DNA of 64,000 nt, taken from a bacterium (GTDB lineage Bacteria; Bacteroidota; Bacteroidia; Chitinophagales; Saprospiraceae). Both the position numbers and the translations under genes were made by a program. Every line of letters starts with the position of its first letter. Position 1 is the first letter of the stretch. Location of the stretch: the NCBI GenBank assembly GCA_024742755.1, contig JANSXW010000010.1, positions 16,587-80,586 of the forward strand. Reading direction: 5' to 3'. Shown here one piece after another: positions 55,128 to 64,000 of the stretch. Below the pieces are notes generated by a model. It had not been told where the DNA came from. It did no database searches and saw only the letters and a program-made list of their open reading frames with translations.

Positions 55128-56380
55128 TATGGCTTCACACTTTTAGCGACCCGAAACCCGTTGTAGTCGCGCCTGGAGGATTTCGGAGCATAGCCTTTAT
55201 TGGATACACGGCAGTTTTCAGGGACTTCCTTCCATCCTCCACCACGTAGGGTAGCCTCCTCGCCATCCATCCCGCTTACCCATTCCCATACGTTTCCACT
55301 CATATCATAAATGCCCAGGCTGTTCGGAGCTTTCTGCCCTACCTGTATTACAGACCTGTTAAAGATTCGCCCTTTCCTATCCCGGCAGTGAGCTACATCT
55401 ACATGTTGATCAGAGCCTGCATAAATGAGATCATCGTTGCCCTCGGACCGGGCTGCAAACTCCCATTCTTCTTCACTTGGCAACCGGAACGCTTCCCCCG
55501 TACGCTCCGAGAGCCAAAACACATAGCTCTCCGCGCCATAATAGCTGACTGCCGTCACCGGGAACCTTTCGCCTTGAGGCATAGGGGTAAATTGCCCCTG
55601 GGTATTATCGATCCGTGACGCTCTGATATTTATCCATGGAAAACCACCCCATTCGCGCACTTCGGGGTCGTTCAGGAATTCGCAATACTCTTCATTCGTC
55701 ACTTCATATTTACCAATCTCAAAAGGGGATAACTCAACTAACTTTCGGTTTTCATCTTCTTCACAATGTTTCACTTGCTTATCTGTGCATCCAATCAGAC
55801 ACTCCCCGCCTTTTAGGGTTATCATTTCCGGCAGGTGGTCAATTTGGAAGGCGGGCTCATTAAAAAAGTCTTCGAATTCTTCTTTTGAAATGAGCATACT
55901 GCTGAGTATAGATCGCTGCTCATGCAATACCACTATTTTCAGGTACTTTTTTTGAAACGACGGATCTTCAACGGATAATTTCCGGGCTATAATAACTTCA
56001 CAGTATACCCCCTGTTCGCCAACTTTCGAATTACCAGCTTTCACAGAGTCTTGCTCCAGTTCAAGGATATCCACTCCAAGGGTCCTTAATTGCTCAACCT
56101 TATCCAGGTACTGCTGAATGGTTAAATATTCTGAACCTGTGTCCAGATCATTAATCAGTTTATTTTCAACCTGGCTCTCCAGAGCGCTACGGTATTTCTC
56201 TAAAATCGCCTCTTCATCTTCCTTCAAAAAAGTAGACAACTGTGCATAGAAATCCCTGACCAGTTCCTCTGATTTTTCCTGTTCAGTACTCCGGGTATCC
56301 TGAGCCAATGCCTGTGAGGTTATTCCCATCAGGATAATGATTGCGATCAGTACGATCTGTTTGATATAGTCCATAAACAA
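55127..56380 (-). CDS. Secreted FGE-sulfatase domain protein (more distant paralogue)
   Basis: FRLPSEEEWEFAARSEG, GIYDMSGNVWEWVSG, TLRGGGWKEVPENCRVSNKGYAPKSSRRDYNGFRVAKS. Confidence 0.75.
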   Translation of the reverse strand: MFMDYIKQIVLIAIIILMGITSQALAQDTRSTEQEKSEELVRDFYAQLSTFLKEDEEAILEKYRSALESQVENKLINDLDTGSEYLTIQQYLDKVEQLRTLGVDILELEQDSVKAGNSKVGEQGVYCEVIIARKLSVEDPSFQKKYLKIVVLHEQRSILSSMLISKEEFEDFFNEPAFQIDHLPEMITLKGGECLIGCTDKQVKHCEEDENRKLVELSPFEIGKYEVTNEEYCEFLNDPEVREWGGFPWINIRASRIDNTQGQFTPMPQGERFPVTAVSYYGAESYVFWLSERTGEAFRLPSEEEWEFAARSEGNDDLIYAGSDQHVDVAHCRDRKGRIFNRSVIQVGQKAPNSLGIYDMSGNVWEWVSGMDGEEATLRGGGWKEVPENCRVSNKGYAPKSSRRDYNGFRVAKSVKP

Positions 56381-57256
56381 TCAGTTCATAATTAATGACA
56401 TGTATTCTTCTTGTGTACATTCTCCCAGAGGGGCTGCAAAATCAATCAGCCATCCGGAAACATTGCTGGCTCGGTTGAAATAACTGACCCGAAAGACCCA
56501 GCCTGGTACGGAGAAAAAGTAAAATTCGCTACGATCAACATTCAGATATTTTAATGCCCTCTGATTGAAGAGGTCGATAAAAAGATGTTTACTGGAGTAC
56601 TCCAGGTCAGTAGAGAAATACGCCTGAAGCGCAGCGTCTTGATCGAAAGCTTTACGAAGGTCCATGAAGCCATTTTCATGTGCCATGGGTTGTATATAAC
56701 CCTGCCCCTTGTCTTGCTTTGGGAATATATCCGGAGAGAAAACATCTGCTATTGCCCATCTCCAGCCGTTTCCGAATCTTTCAGTTTCCATTAGTAGCTG
56801 TACAGGGATACGCTTCTCACGGTATTCAAAAAGGCAATAATTCAGGCTGTACCAGGATGCACTTTCGTAGTTCAGATGGACATCGAATTGCTGAGCAGCA
56901 GTAACGAATGCCTGAAACAGATCAGTATTTGCTCTCACCCAGGCAGAATCTGCCAGTGCGTGCAGCATCACTTTTTTGATAGATTTCAACGCCTTTTCTT
57001 TAGCTCCGATGCTGTACCTTTTATTCCAATCCTGAACAGCCTCATTTACCTTCTCGCCGTAAATATTCTGCGTTAAATTGAACCGGCCGAAGAATTGGCT
57101 AAGATTGTTCACCCGAACTCTAAAATGCAGGGGCATCTCTGAGATATCGACCTGTGCAGGCTTCCCTAGAATTTCGTACAATTCCTCTTCTGCCTGACCA
57201 TACATCATGCAGGGCAGGACAATGAATAAGGCTATTACTATTTTTTTTGGAAGCAT
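56381..57256 (-). CDS. Secreted protein, paralogue of 40207-41109
   Basis: Signal peptide; YIQPMAHENGFMDLRKAFDQDAALQAYF; sequence/layout similarity. Confidence 0.55.
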   Translation of the reverse strand: MLPKKIVIALFIVLPCMMYGQAEEELYEILGKPAQVDISEMPLHFRVRVNNLSQFFGRFNLTQNIYGEKVNEAVQDWNKRYSIGAKEKALKSIKKVMLHALADSAWVRANTDLFQAFVTAAQQFDVHLNYESASWYSLNYCLFEYREKRIPVQLLMETERFGNGWRWAIADVFSPDIFPKQDKGQGYIQPMAHENGFMDLRKAFDQDAALQAYFSTDLEYSSKHLFIDLFNQRALKYLNVDRSEFYFFSVPGWVFRVSYFNRASNVSGWLIDFAAPLGECTQEEYMSLIMN

Positions 57257-57385
57257 AAGCTCTCTGAAAACTTAGATAACGTTGGTCTATAATGCCAAGA
57301 CCTGGTTTAATGTAAAGTCTATCAACACTCCACATTTCTGCGGACAACAAAGAATGCTTGAAGTGCTGGGCTTGATATCGAGTGT

Positions 57386-58006
57386 TTAGAACGTCTCATC
57401 AACTCTTAGATCGAGTAGTTTGATGTTAAAGTATTCCTTTTCGTGGTCGCCATAACTCACCCTCCCGACTTCCGCGATGAACTCGATATCCTTGGTAGTG
57501 GTATCTTCGTATAACAACTTCAAGCTTCCCTCCGCATCATAATTACTGCCTTGAAAGCGCTGATATACCCGGATGCCCCCCCGGTAGTTGCCATCTGGGT
57601 CTCGCTTTAAATCCGAAACATAAATCACTTTATACCACTCGATATTAACTTTGTCGTATTCCAGGATTCGAAGCCGGTTCAGGTACTCCCGGATTTTATA
57701 AGATTTGATTTTTGTTCTACTCCTGGAAGAGACCTCAACAACTGCTGATTCATCTTTAAAAAGCTGGACTGCAGCATTGACCATTCTGCTTTTCAGGTCA
57801 TCAGGTTTCGTCTTATTCCCAATAACGCTAATATACTGCCCCAAATCAGTGATCCGCTCTGCGGCCCTCTTACTGATTCTGGACTTTAGTTCCGATTCAG
57901 TAAGATGGTCTAATGCCCCCCCTTTTTTTTCTTGCCCGTATAGTACACTGCTTGTCAGTACAAATAAAGCAAGAACGACAAGAGCAAATTGACATATTTG
58001 TTTCAT
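57386..58006 (-). CDS. Secreted protein, paralogue of 42719-43312
   Basis: Signal peptide; IREYLNRLRILEYDKVNIEWYKVIYVSDLKRDPDGNYRGGIRVYQRF. Confidence 0.6.
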   Translation of the reverse strand: MKQICQFALVVLALFVLTSSVLYGQEKKGGALDHLTESELKSRISKRAAERITDLGQYISVIGNKTKPDDLKSRMVNAAVQLFKDESAVVEVSSRSRTKIKSYKIREYLNRLRILEYDKVNIEWYKVIYVSDLKRDPDGNYRGGIRVYQRFQGSNYDAEGSLKLLYEDTTTKDIEFIAEVGRVSYGDHEKEYFNIKLLDLRVDETF

Positions 58007-58014
58007 CCCAAAAG

Positions 58015-59571
58015 TTATTTAGTGCTAAGCTCCAAAAGCCCCGGCTTCCCGTCTCGTGCAGGAATTAAATCCACCAGGCGGTAAGGCTTGTTGTGAATCG
58101 CCAGATAGGTTAGAAAGCTTTCCAGGTCCTGATTCATGAGTTCGTCATCTAACAGCACCTTAACTGGTTCCCCCAACAAGCCCGGGAGATCATATTGTTG
58201 AATAACCTGGTCTCGCTTATTGAGTGCCTCAACACTACGAAGTGCTGCCAGCATTTGCTGGACCTTTCTGGCTGCTTCTTTTGTATTTTGATCTGTTGCC
58301 TCTTCCTGGTTCTGTGCTGAAAACTCCGGGCATTGACGAATGCAAACGCCCTGTTTATTGATTTTAAAAACGAATGACTGCCCCATAGTGTCCAATTGCA
58401 CCGAAGCGAAGCCGTCAGAAGAGAAGACCTCAGCTTTTTGGAATCTTGGCTTTATCACCCACTGCCCTCTACTGTTTATAAAGCCCCACTTTCCACTTGG
58501 ATCTGTTGCCGGCTGTAGCGTTTCGTCCGCTGAGGGAGTAGGGAAATAAATAATAGCTAATACTGCGATCAGCAATGCACCAATTACACCTCCCCATACC
58601 ATTACTTTTTTTCGATTGGGTTTTGTTGGAGTAGCCTCTTCAACTTCAGGCTCCGGTATGGGCGGTGGGTTAGGTTCTTTTTCTGGTTTTACTTCAACAA
58701 CCGTTTGATCTAACTCATCCACTGCAGATTTAATGACCTCCTCTAACTCATCCGCTCCTGAAACTCTTGATGCCGGATCGACGATGAGGCATCTCCGGCA
58801 GACCTCTTGCCACGGTGCAGGAATATGGCTAAGCAGTGGAGGCACCGGATTTTCCATGATCTGCTTATATACTTTAATGCCACTGGCGCCGCTGCTCGTA
58901 TTTTCCGGATAGTATGGAAATTGAGCGGTGAAAAGCTGATAGACGATCACTCCGTACGACCAAAGATCGGTATTGTAACGAAGCTGTTCCCCCATCAACT
59001 GTTCGGGGGCCGTATACAGCGCCGATCCGCCAATAATACTATTCTCAATCTGTGAAACTTCTTCCCCCAATTGTTTACTTAGCCCAAAATCTGCAATCAG
59101 AGGACTATATTCTTCCCCATACCGGGCTATCAGGACATTGCTGCTTTTTAAATCCCGGTGAAGAATACGATGCTTATGCAAAAATGAAATACCGGCAAGT
59201 ATTTCCCTGGCCAGTTTATCTCGTTGAACCTTACTGATTCCACCCTTTTCGAGCAGCTGACTTAGGTTGCCTTCCTCGTAATATTGCATGACGGCATAAT
59301 CATACGAACCGCCAGGCAATTTAAACCGGTAGCAGACTTCATAGCGCACGATATTTGAATGGTCAGGCAGGGATTGGGCTTTTTCAATTTCCGCCCTGAG
59401 GCTTATATGATCCCGGTTATGATCAACCGGAACAACTTTAACGGCCACCCATTTGTGGTGCAGGCCGTCATAAGCTTTATACACCTTGCCAAAGCCTCCC
59501 GATCCTATTTCTGCCTGAGGATCGTTTATATCAAACCGGTATCGTTTTATAAATTCCTCATATATCATCAC
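58015..59571 (-). CDS. Transmembrane Ser/Thr protein kinase with WG-like extracytoplasmic region
   Basis: IGSGGFGKVYKAYDGL, HRDLKSSNVLI, IADFGLSKQLG; TM VMVWGGVIGALLIAVLAIIYF; DPSGKWGFINSRGQWVIKPRFQKAEVF. Confidence 0.88.
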   Translation of the reverse strand: MMIYEEFIKRYRFDINDPQAEIGSGGFGKVYKAYDGLHHKWVAVKVVPVDHNRDHISLRAEIEKAQSLPDHSNIVRYEVCYRFKLPGGSYDYAVMQYYEEGNLSQLLEKGGISKVQRDKLAREILAGISFLHKHRILHRDLKSSNVLIARYGEEYSPLIADFGLSKQLGEEVSQIENSIIGGSALYTAPEQLMGEQLRYNTDLWSYGVIVYQLFTAQFPYYPENTSSGASGIKVYKQIMENPVPPLLSHIPAPWQEVCRRCLIVDPASRVSGADELEEVIKSAVDELDQTVVEVKPEKEPNPPPIPEPEVEEATPTKPNRKKVMVWGGVIGALLIAVLAIIYFPTPSADETLQPATDPSGKWGFINSRGQWVIKPRFQKAEVFSSDGFASVQLDTMGQSFVFKINKQGVCIRQCPEFSAQNQEEATDQNTKEAARKVQQMLAALRSVEALNKRDQVIQQYDLPGLLGEPVKVLLDDELMNQDLESFLTYLAIHNKPYRLVDLIPARDGKPGLLELSTK

Positions 59572-61022
59572 TATTGGTTTTTCGGTTCTTCTGCAAGTTT
59601 ACTTCCCTCAGTGTCTATCTGATAGGCATTTTGACTCCCTGGTTCCTGCACCGTTGCGATGCCGTTTTTAAAATCTGTGGCCTGTTCAAATTCAGGACCA
59701 AAGACATAAGCTCCGGAGCGATCTATAAAGCCGTACAAGCCCTTATCAGCATCTTTTACTTTTGCCAGGCCTTCTGAGAAGGGCGAAGCCTCAGAAAACC
59801 GAGCCTTTATCTTAATTACCGTATCAGATTTATAACCGTACAAACTGCTTTGTTCATCTTGATAGGGCATAAGCTCTGGCAAAGGCGAGATCACTGCGGT
59901 GTTCGTATCAACAGGCGCTGAGTCATTGGAAGCACTGGTATCTGATATCGGAACTGTATCTTTTTTATCATCAGTCGTGGGGGTGTTGTCTGGATTACGT
60001 TGTGGCTTCGATGGTTGTGCCGGTTCTGGCGGTAGAGTATCCTCTTCTAAATTTTCCTGTATTTGAGCAGTAGGTTTCTTTTCCCCATCCGGTATTTGAT
60101 TGATCGCCCAAATTGCAGCACCGGCTACGAGCAAAACTACAATCAACGCTCTCCATTGACCGGATCGTTTTGCTGCAGCTACGGGATCTGAAACAGAGGG
60201 CTGTGCAACGGCTACCGGCTGAACAGCCATCGTAACATCTTCTGCTTCGGGGACCGGACTTACGGTTTCTACGGCTGCCACCTGAATCAATAAAGCGGTA
60301 AAGTTATCCTGAGAGCGCTCCTTGCATTGGCGCTCGATGGCCTGATGTAAATCTTCAAGTTTAGGGTTAGCTGTATATATATCCTGCAGGATTGGGGTTG
60401 GGCAAGCCTCCGTTATACCATCGGAACATAGCATATATATATCATCGGGTTCAACCTTTTTGAGCTGCTGCACAGTCATCTTCGTCCCTCCGGTGTAGGC
60501 CCCCTGTATTGCCCGGGTGATTACATTCTTCTTTGGGTGCCGTTCAGCCTCCTCTTCTGTGATCAACCCCTCTGCCAGAAGCTCTCCAACAAATGAATGG
60601 TCTTCTGTTAGAGGCTTCGCTTCCCCCCCTCTGAATCGATAGACCCGGCTGTCACCAATATGTCCAATGGTGATCCCTTCTTGATGAAACCAGAGCAGGG
60701 TAAGCGTGGTGCCCATTCCCTTTGCTGTTTGGTGCTCTTCCAGGTATTGGTCAAACTTTTGCTCTACTACGGCTAAGGCTCTGGACAAATACTCAGGCGT
60801 GGGAACGTCAATCGGGTTCTCCTCAAAGAATTGAGCAAACCCCTCTGCTGCCATACGACTTGCGACCTCTCCTTTTTGCGCCCCCCCCATCCCATCACAT
60901 ACTAAAAAGAAGGGGGTGCGCTCAGTCGGAGCTTCCTCTCCCGGATAATAGTAATCTTCGTTGTTTTTTCTTTGGCCTTGCCCAAATATTAATTTCCGGG
61001 GGTTCAGTTCAATTTTCAGCAT
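59571..61022 (-). CDS. PP2C-family Ser/Thr phosphatase with TM and WG-repeat tail
   Basis: FFLVCDGMGGAQKGEVASRMAAE, GHIGDSRVYRFRGGE, MLCSDGITEACP, RSQDNFTALLIQV; TM; LYGFIDRSGAYVFGPEFEQATDFKNGIA. Confidence 0.88.
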   Translation of the reverse strand: MLKIELNPRKLIFGQGQRKNNEDYYYPGEEAPTERTPFFLVCDGMGGAQKGEVASRMAAEGFAQFFEENPIDVPTPEYLSRALAVVEQKFDQYLEEHQTAKGMGTTLTLLWFHQEGITIGHIGDSRVYRFRGGEAKPLTEDHSFVGELLAEGLITEEEAERHPKKNVITRAIQGAYTGGTKMTVQQLKKVEPDDIYMLCSDGITEACPTPILQDIYTANPKLEDLHQAIERQCKERSQDNFTALLIQVAAVETVSPVPEAEDVTMAVQPVAVAQPSVSDPVAAAKRSGQWRALIVVLLVAGAAIWAINQIPDGEKKPTAQIQENLEEDTLPPEPAQPSKPQRNPDNTPTTDDKKDTVPISDTSASNDSAPVDTNTAVISPLPELMPYQDEQSSLYGYKSDTVIKIKARFSEASPFSEGLAKVKDADKGLYGFIDRSGAYVFGPEFEQATDFKNGIATVQEPGSQNAYQIDTEGSKLAEEPKNQ

Positions 61023-61070
61023 GGATCATAATAGTGGCACCCTGCATTCAGTAGTCTGAGCAGTGTGATA

Positions 61071-61640
61071 TTAATAGTTAAAATTAATTACTGTTTCGTG
61101 GTAGCTCGTTCCAGCTATATCTTCGGCCGTTTGCTGGATGGATTCAGTTCGGTCACCCAGGATCACAACCAGTTTAGTCCGGCCCAACTGTATAACATCC
61201 TCATGGCTCAGGTAGATTTCATCGATACCTCTTACCAGCTTTTGATCCTTTCTTGCGTTGAGTACTGTGCCGTTTGTACTTAAATCTTTAAGAATAAGAT
61301 CAAATCCGGCACCTTTCGCTTTAGGCAAAGCATTAATTTCACAGTGAACCCGGCTCATGAACTTATCGACTGGCCGGTTGCCAAAGTCGATTTGAACACT
61401 GGCTTTTGAGGAATCCGCTTTTCGACCAATTGTATTTTTCCCATTTTTAAGCTCAAAAATCTGATGATAGGTTTGCTCATCATGCACAATTAACCAGCCT
61501 GGAGGCTTTTCGCGGGAATCCTCTTCAGATACATTATCTGGCTGGTAAGGCGTCCGGCAGTGTGGGCATGCCACCTGACTGGTCAATTCTTCTTTCACTC
61601 TAAAGGAAGACTCACAGGACTTACACTTAACAATAGGCAT
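61071..61640 (-). CDS. Zinc-ribbon plus FHA domain protein
   Basis: MPIVKCKSCESSFRVKEELTSQVACPHCRTPY; FHA-like NTIGRKADSS...MSRVHCEINAL...LKDLSTNGTVLNARK. Confidence 0.82.
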   Translation of the reverse strand: MPIVKCKSCESSFRVKEELTSQVACPHCRTPYQPDNVSEEDSREKPPGWLIVHDEQTYHQIFELKNGKNTIGRKADSSKASVQIDFGNRPVDKFMSRVHCEINALPKAKGAGFDLILKDLSTNGTVLNARKDQKLVRGIDEIYLSHEDVIQLGRTKLVVILGDRTESIQQTAEDIAGTSYHETVINFNY

Positions 61641-61743
61641 ACTTTACAAGGTACAGTGTTAAATCCCACTACCCGCCAAGCCTTATTGGCTGGCAGGTAG
61701 CAGGCAGTAGTGTTACTAAATCACGACTTGTGAATACTGAATT

Positions 61744-62730
61744 TTAAGCCCAGTCTGACATATCGTTATCGTCATCCATATCCGGCTCGTCATCTTCGTA
61801 CACCAGAGGTTGTTCTTCTGTATGCTCTGAGCCTGGCATTGGAACCTGCACTGGGTCGTCTAATTCATTCATGGATTCAGGGGTTCCATCCTCGTTTGCA
61901 TCAGTTTCAACAGCATCGAGAATATTATCCCCATCCGAATCGACAAGTACTGCTTCTGGAATGTCATTCTGGTTTTGATCAATAGCTACTGCCTCTGCAA
62001 ATCCATCATTATCAGTATCTATTAAATAAGTATCAGGATTCCCATCACCCGAGACATCTATAGCCGCAACGTCTGGAGATTCCGGATTGGTTGCTAAACC
62101 TGACGTGTTTTGACTTGTAGCTGCGGTTCCGTCAGAACCAGCCTGATGGATGTTTTCATCATTCTCTGGAGACGTACTATCGGCATCATTTTCTGCCACT
62201 TGTTCGTTATGCTCCTCACCGGTAACCGCAGGGGCACCTTCAGGGTTTATGGATGCAAAGTACTCCTGTTGCTCCGCAGGTGACATGCCCTCCCACTCAT
62301 CCTGATAGTAAGTGTTGTAGGTGTGACCGTTCCAGGTGAAAATCCCTCCTGCGCCTAACTCTTCCCTCGCAGCTGCGAAAGCTTCAGAAAAGGACATATC
62401 ATCATTAACGGATGTGGCAAAGGGTGCTTCCTCATGAATGACCGCTTCAAAGGTCTCTTCTTCCGGTGTACTGGGTTCTGCCGCAGGAACAGGCTCTCCG
62501 TCTGAGGTCATACCATAAAGGTAATTTGCGCCAATGGAAACAGCGCCTCCAGCTACAGCGCCGATAAGCCCGCCTTTCACAAGCGCCTGTTGTGTTTCCG
62601 TAAGCTTAGTTTTCTGCTGGACCTGCTCTTCCTCTGATGGTTGAATCTCTTCTTCAGGAATGGCTGGCGGCTCTTGGTCTTTGTTTAAGTTGTAACGCGC
62701 GTCGATATCAATCTTTGTTTCGTCTGACAT
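61744..62730 (-). CDS. Single-pass membrane protein with acidic Asp/Asn-rich (calcium-binding-like) repeats
   Basis: Hydrophobic ALVKGGLIGAVAGGAVSIGANYLYGM; DVSGDGNPDTYLIDTDNDGFAEAVAIDQNQNDIPEAVLVDSDGDNILDAVETDANEDGTPE. Confidence 0.6.
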   Translation of the reverse strand: MSDETKIDIDARYNLNKDQEPPAIPEEEIQPSEEEQVQQKTKLTETQQALVKGGLIGAVAGGAVSIGANYLYGMTSDGEPVPAAEPSTPEEETFEAVIHEEAPFATSVNDDMSFSEAFAAAREELGAGGIFTWNGHTYNTYYQDEWEGMSPAEQQEYFASINPEGAPAVTGEEHNEQVAENDADSTSPENDENIHQAGSDGTAATSQNTSGLATNPESPDVAAIDVSGDGNPDTYLIDTDNDGFAEAVAIDQNQNDIPEAVLVDSDGDNILDAVETDANEDGTPESMNELDDPVQVPMPGSEHTEEQPLVYEDDEPDMDDDNDMSDWA

Positions 62731-62772
62731 GATACTGTGATTTAGTATTTAACAATTGATTCTTTACCCCTC

Positions 62773-62802
62773 TATACCTGTGTGCTCAAAAAGGTAACCG
62801 GG
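62773..62802 (-). promoter_or_regulatory. Bipartite promoter-like motif, copy 3
   Basis: Minus strand CCCGGTTACCTTTT-N8-CAGGTATA, same halves and spacing as copy 1. Confidence 0.55.
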
Positions 62803-62805
62803 TTT

Positions 62806-63432
62806 TTATTTTTTTATCCAAATAGCGTGGCATTTGTCGCAACTCGCTTGCGTGGCTAGTGTCTTCCATGGAATCTCTCCAAGCAATTTACCACAATCAG
62901 GATTAGGGCATTTATAATGCTTAAAGAATTCATACCTGAGATTTTGAATGGCCTCCATACGGGTAGTTCTGGATTTACCACTGGTCATAGACCGTGCAAT
63001 ATTGCGGAGGAATATTCCTGCAACGGGCACTGCCAATAATGGGTCAAATAGCAGCTCCTTTTTCTTGGCGCTTTTCTCTATGGCTTCTTTTGCCTGAATG
63101 TACTCCTCATACACAACCCGGAGCTCCTCAAACTCCTCAGAAAAGTCGTTTGATGCTCTGAGTTGTTTAATAACGCCATCCTTTAATTTGAAATGCCGAT
63201 GGATCGAAAAAGGCGATCTCCCAAGGCTGATTTGATCCGATTGCCGAATGACTTTCCTTTTGACTCGTACCCCATTGACCAGTACAGGAGCGCTTCTGGA
63301 CCGTTCCTCTATATACTGAAGCCCGTCTTCCTGGACGACGATCCGGGCATGTTTGGGCGAAACATATGGATCATTTAAGACAATCTCATTCCCAATCCCT
63401 CTGCTACCAATATGGAATACTTGTTTATTCAT
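62806..63432 (-). CDS. FHA domain protein with C-terminal zinc-ribbon-like segment
   Basis: FHIGSRGIGNEIVLNDPYVSPKHARIVVQEDGLQYIEERSRSAPVLVNGVRVKRK; C-terminal CPNPDCGKLLGE...CDKCHAIW. Confidence 0.8.
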   Translation of the reverse strand: MNKQVFHIGSRGIGNEIVLNDPYVSPKHARIVVQEDGLQYIEERSRSAPVLVNGVRVKRKVIRQSDQISLGRSPFSIHRHFKLKDGVIKQLRASNDFSEEFEELRVVYEEYIQAKEAIEKSAKKKELLFDPLLAVPVAGIFLRNIARSMTSGKSRTTRMEAIQNLRYEFFKHYKCPNPDCGKLLGEIPWKTLATQASCDKCHAIWIKK

Positions 63433-63820
63433 TGGGGCTAATTCTTTATTTGGCAGATACTAAGGTAATCAAAACCCGGCAACATTGGCAACAGATTTCA
63501 GGAACATTATTACATAACTCAGTGTGTGAATGTAGACTTATGCTTCTTAAGACCGTCAATAATTGGAAATTAGTAGTTCCAATCAAGTTTTTTAACTACC
63601 GGCCTGTCATCTAACTTGCTCATGTAATACAAGCTGGACCTGCTCATCTGAACTAACTCACAGCACTTCCCAACTCCGGTATTGTATTTCTTTTTCAAGC
63701 ATCCGACTACAGCTCTTTAGGCGGAAGGCTTTACCACTTTCCTGGCTACCTGCGGTTAGCGGGCAGGCTGGCTCTCTGTAAACTTTGATTTCTTCATAAC
63801 AGCTTAAAGTTAGTGAATTT

Positions 63821-64000
63821 TTAAACTGTCTTATTTTTACGCAACGTGGATTCAAGCATTAAATCATCAATGACTTTTTGTGTTTTGCTGTTGAGCAAGT
63901 CCGTCAGCATATCCCTGACCCAAGGCGTGCGCAGCTTTGACTGTTCGCCAAAAACGGCAGTCGCAGCTGCCCAAACGTATTCCAGCACATGGATGATATC
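63821..64000 (-). pseudogene. Truncated transposase fragment, ISKra4-like, running off the right edge
   Basis: Minus-strand frame open from edge: DIIHVLEYVWAAATAVFGEQSKLRTPWVRDMLTDLLNSKTQKVIDDLMLESTLRKNKTV*; the DxIHVLEYxWxAA stretch is typical of ISKra4 transposases and ends early. Confidence 0.45.

Noticed and set aside
1-64000. CRISPR arrays, tRNA or rRNA genes
   Set aside because: No regularly spaced direct repeats or recognisable tRNA/rRNA sequences were noticed, though a by-eye scan is not exhaustive.

Overview
The window is from a Bacteroidota-like (Saprospiria-like) genome and has two accessory blocks. BLOCK 1 (about 1-23.4 kb) is a defence-type island. It holds an edge-truncated ParB/AAA ATPase plus TOPRIM-like pair on the + strand. 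On the - strand is a BREX-like operon (SF2 helicase/nuclease, unknown 719-aa protein, BrxA, BrxB, BrxC, PglX). No pglZ or brxL is visible in the window. A divergent RtcR-like CARF-sigma54 activator faces the operon, and the intergenic region carries a sigma54-like promoter and a 20-bp-period tandem repeat. BLOCK 2 (about 23.6-63.4 kb, essentially all - strand) is a large cell-envelope signalling cluster. It contains four caspase-like proteins, an ECF-type sigma factor, Ser/Thr kinases, a PP2C phosphatase, two FHA proteins, WD40 and LamG proteins, and a paralogous family of secreted proteins with C-terminal FGE-sulfatase (C-type-lectin-like) domains. The strongest discovery is a diversity-generating retroelement (DGR) signature inside Block 2. 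A 95-nt template repeat (44944-45038, - strand) matches the 3' end of a transmembrane Ser/Thr kinase with a C-terminal FGE domain (variable repeat 45495-45589). By hand count there are 14 mismatches, all at template adenines. A second, more diverged VR-like sequence ends the FGE gene at 37205. The DGR accessory ORF is fused into the template and no reverse transcriptase is visible, so this looks like an RT-less or remnant DGR whose target is a kinase receptor. A bipartite promoter-like motif (CCGGTTACCTT-N12/14-GRTATA) precedes three genes of the cluster. All alignments were done by eye; no searches were run.
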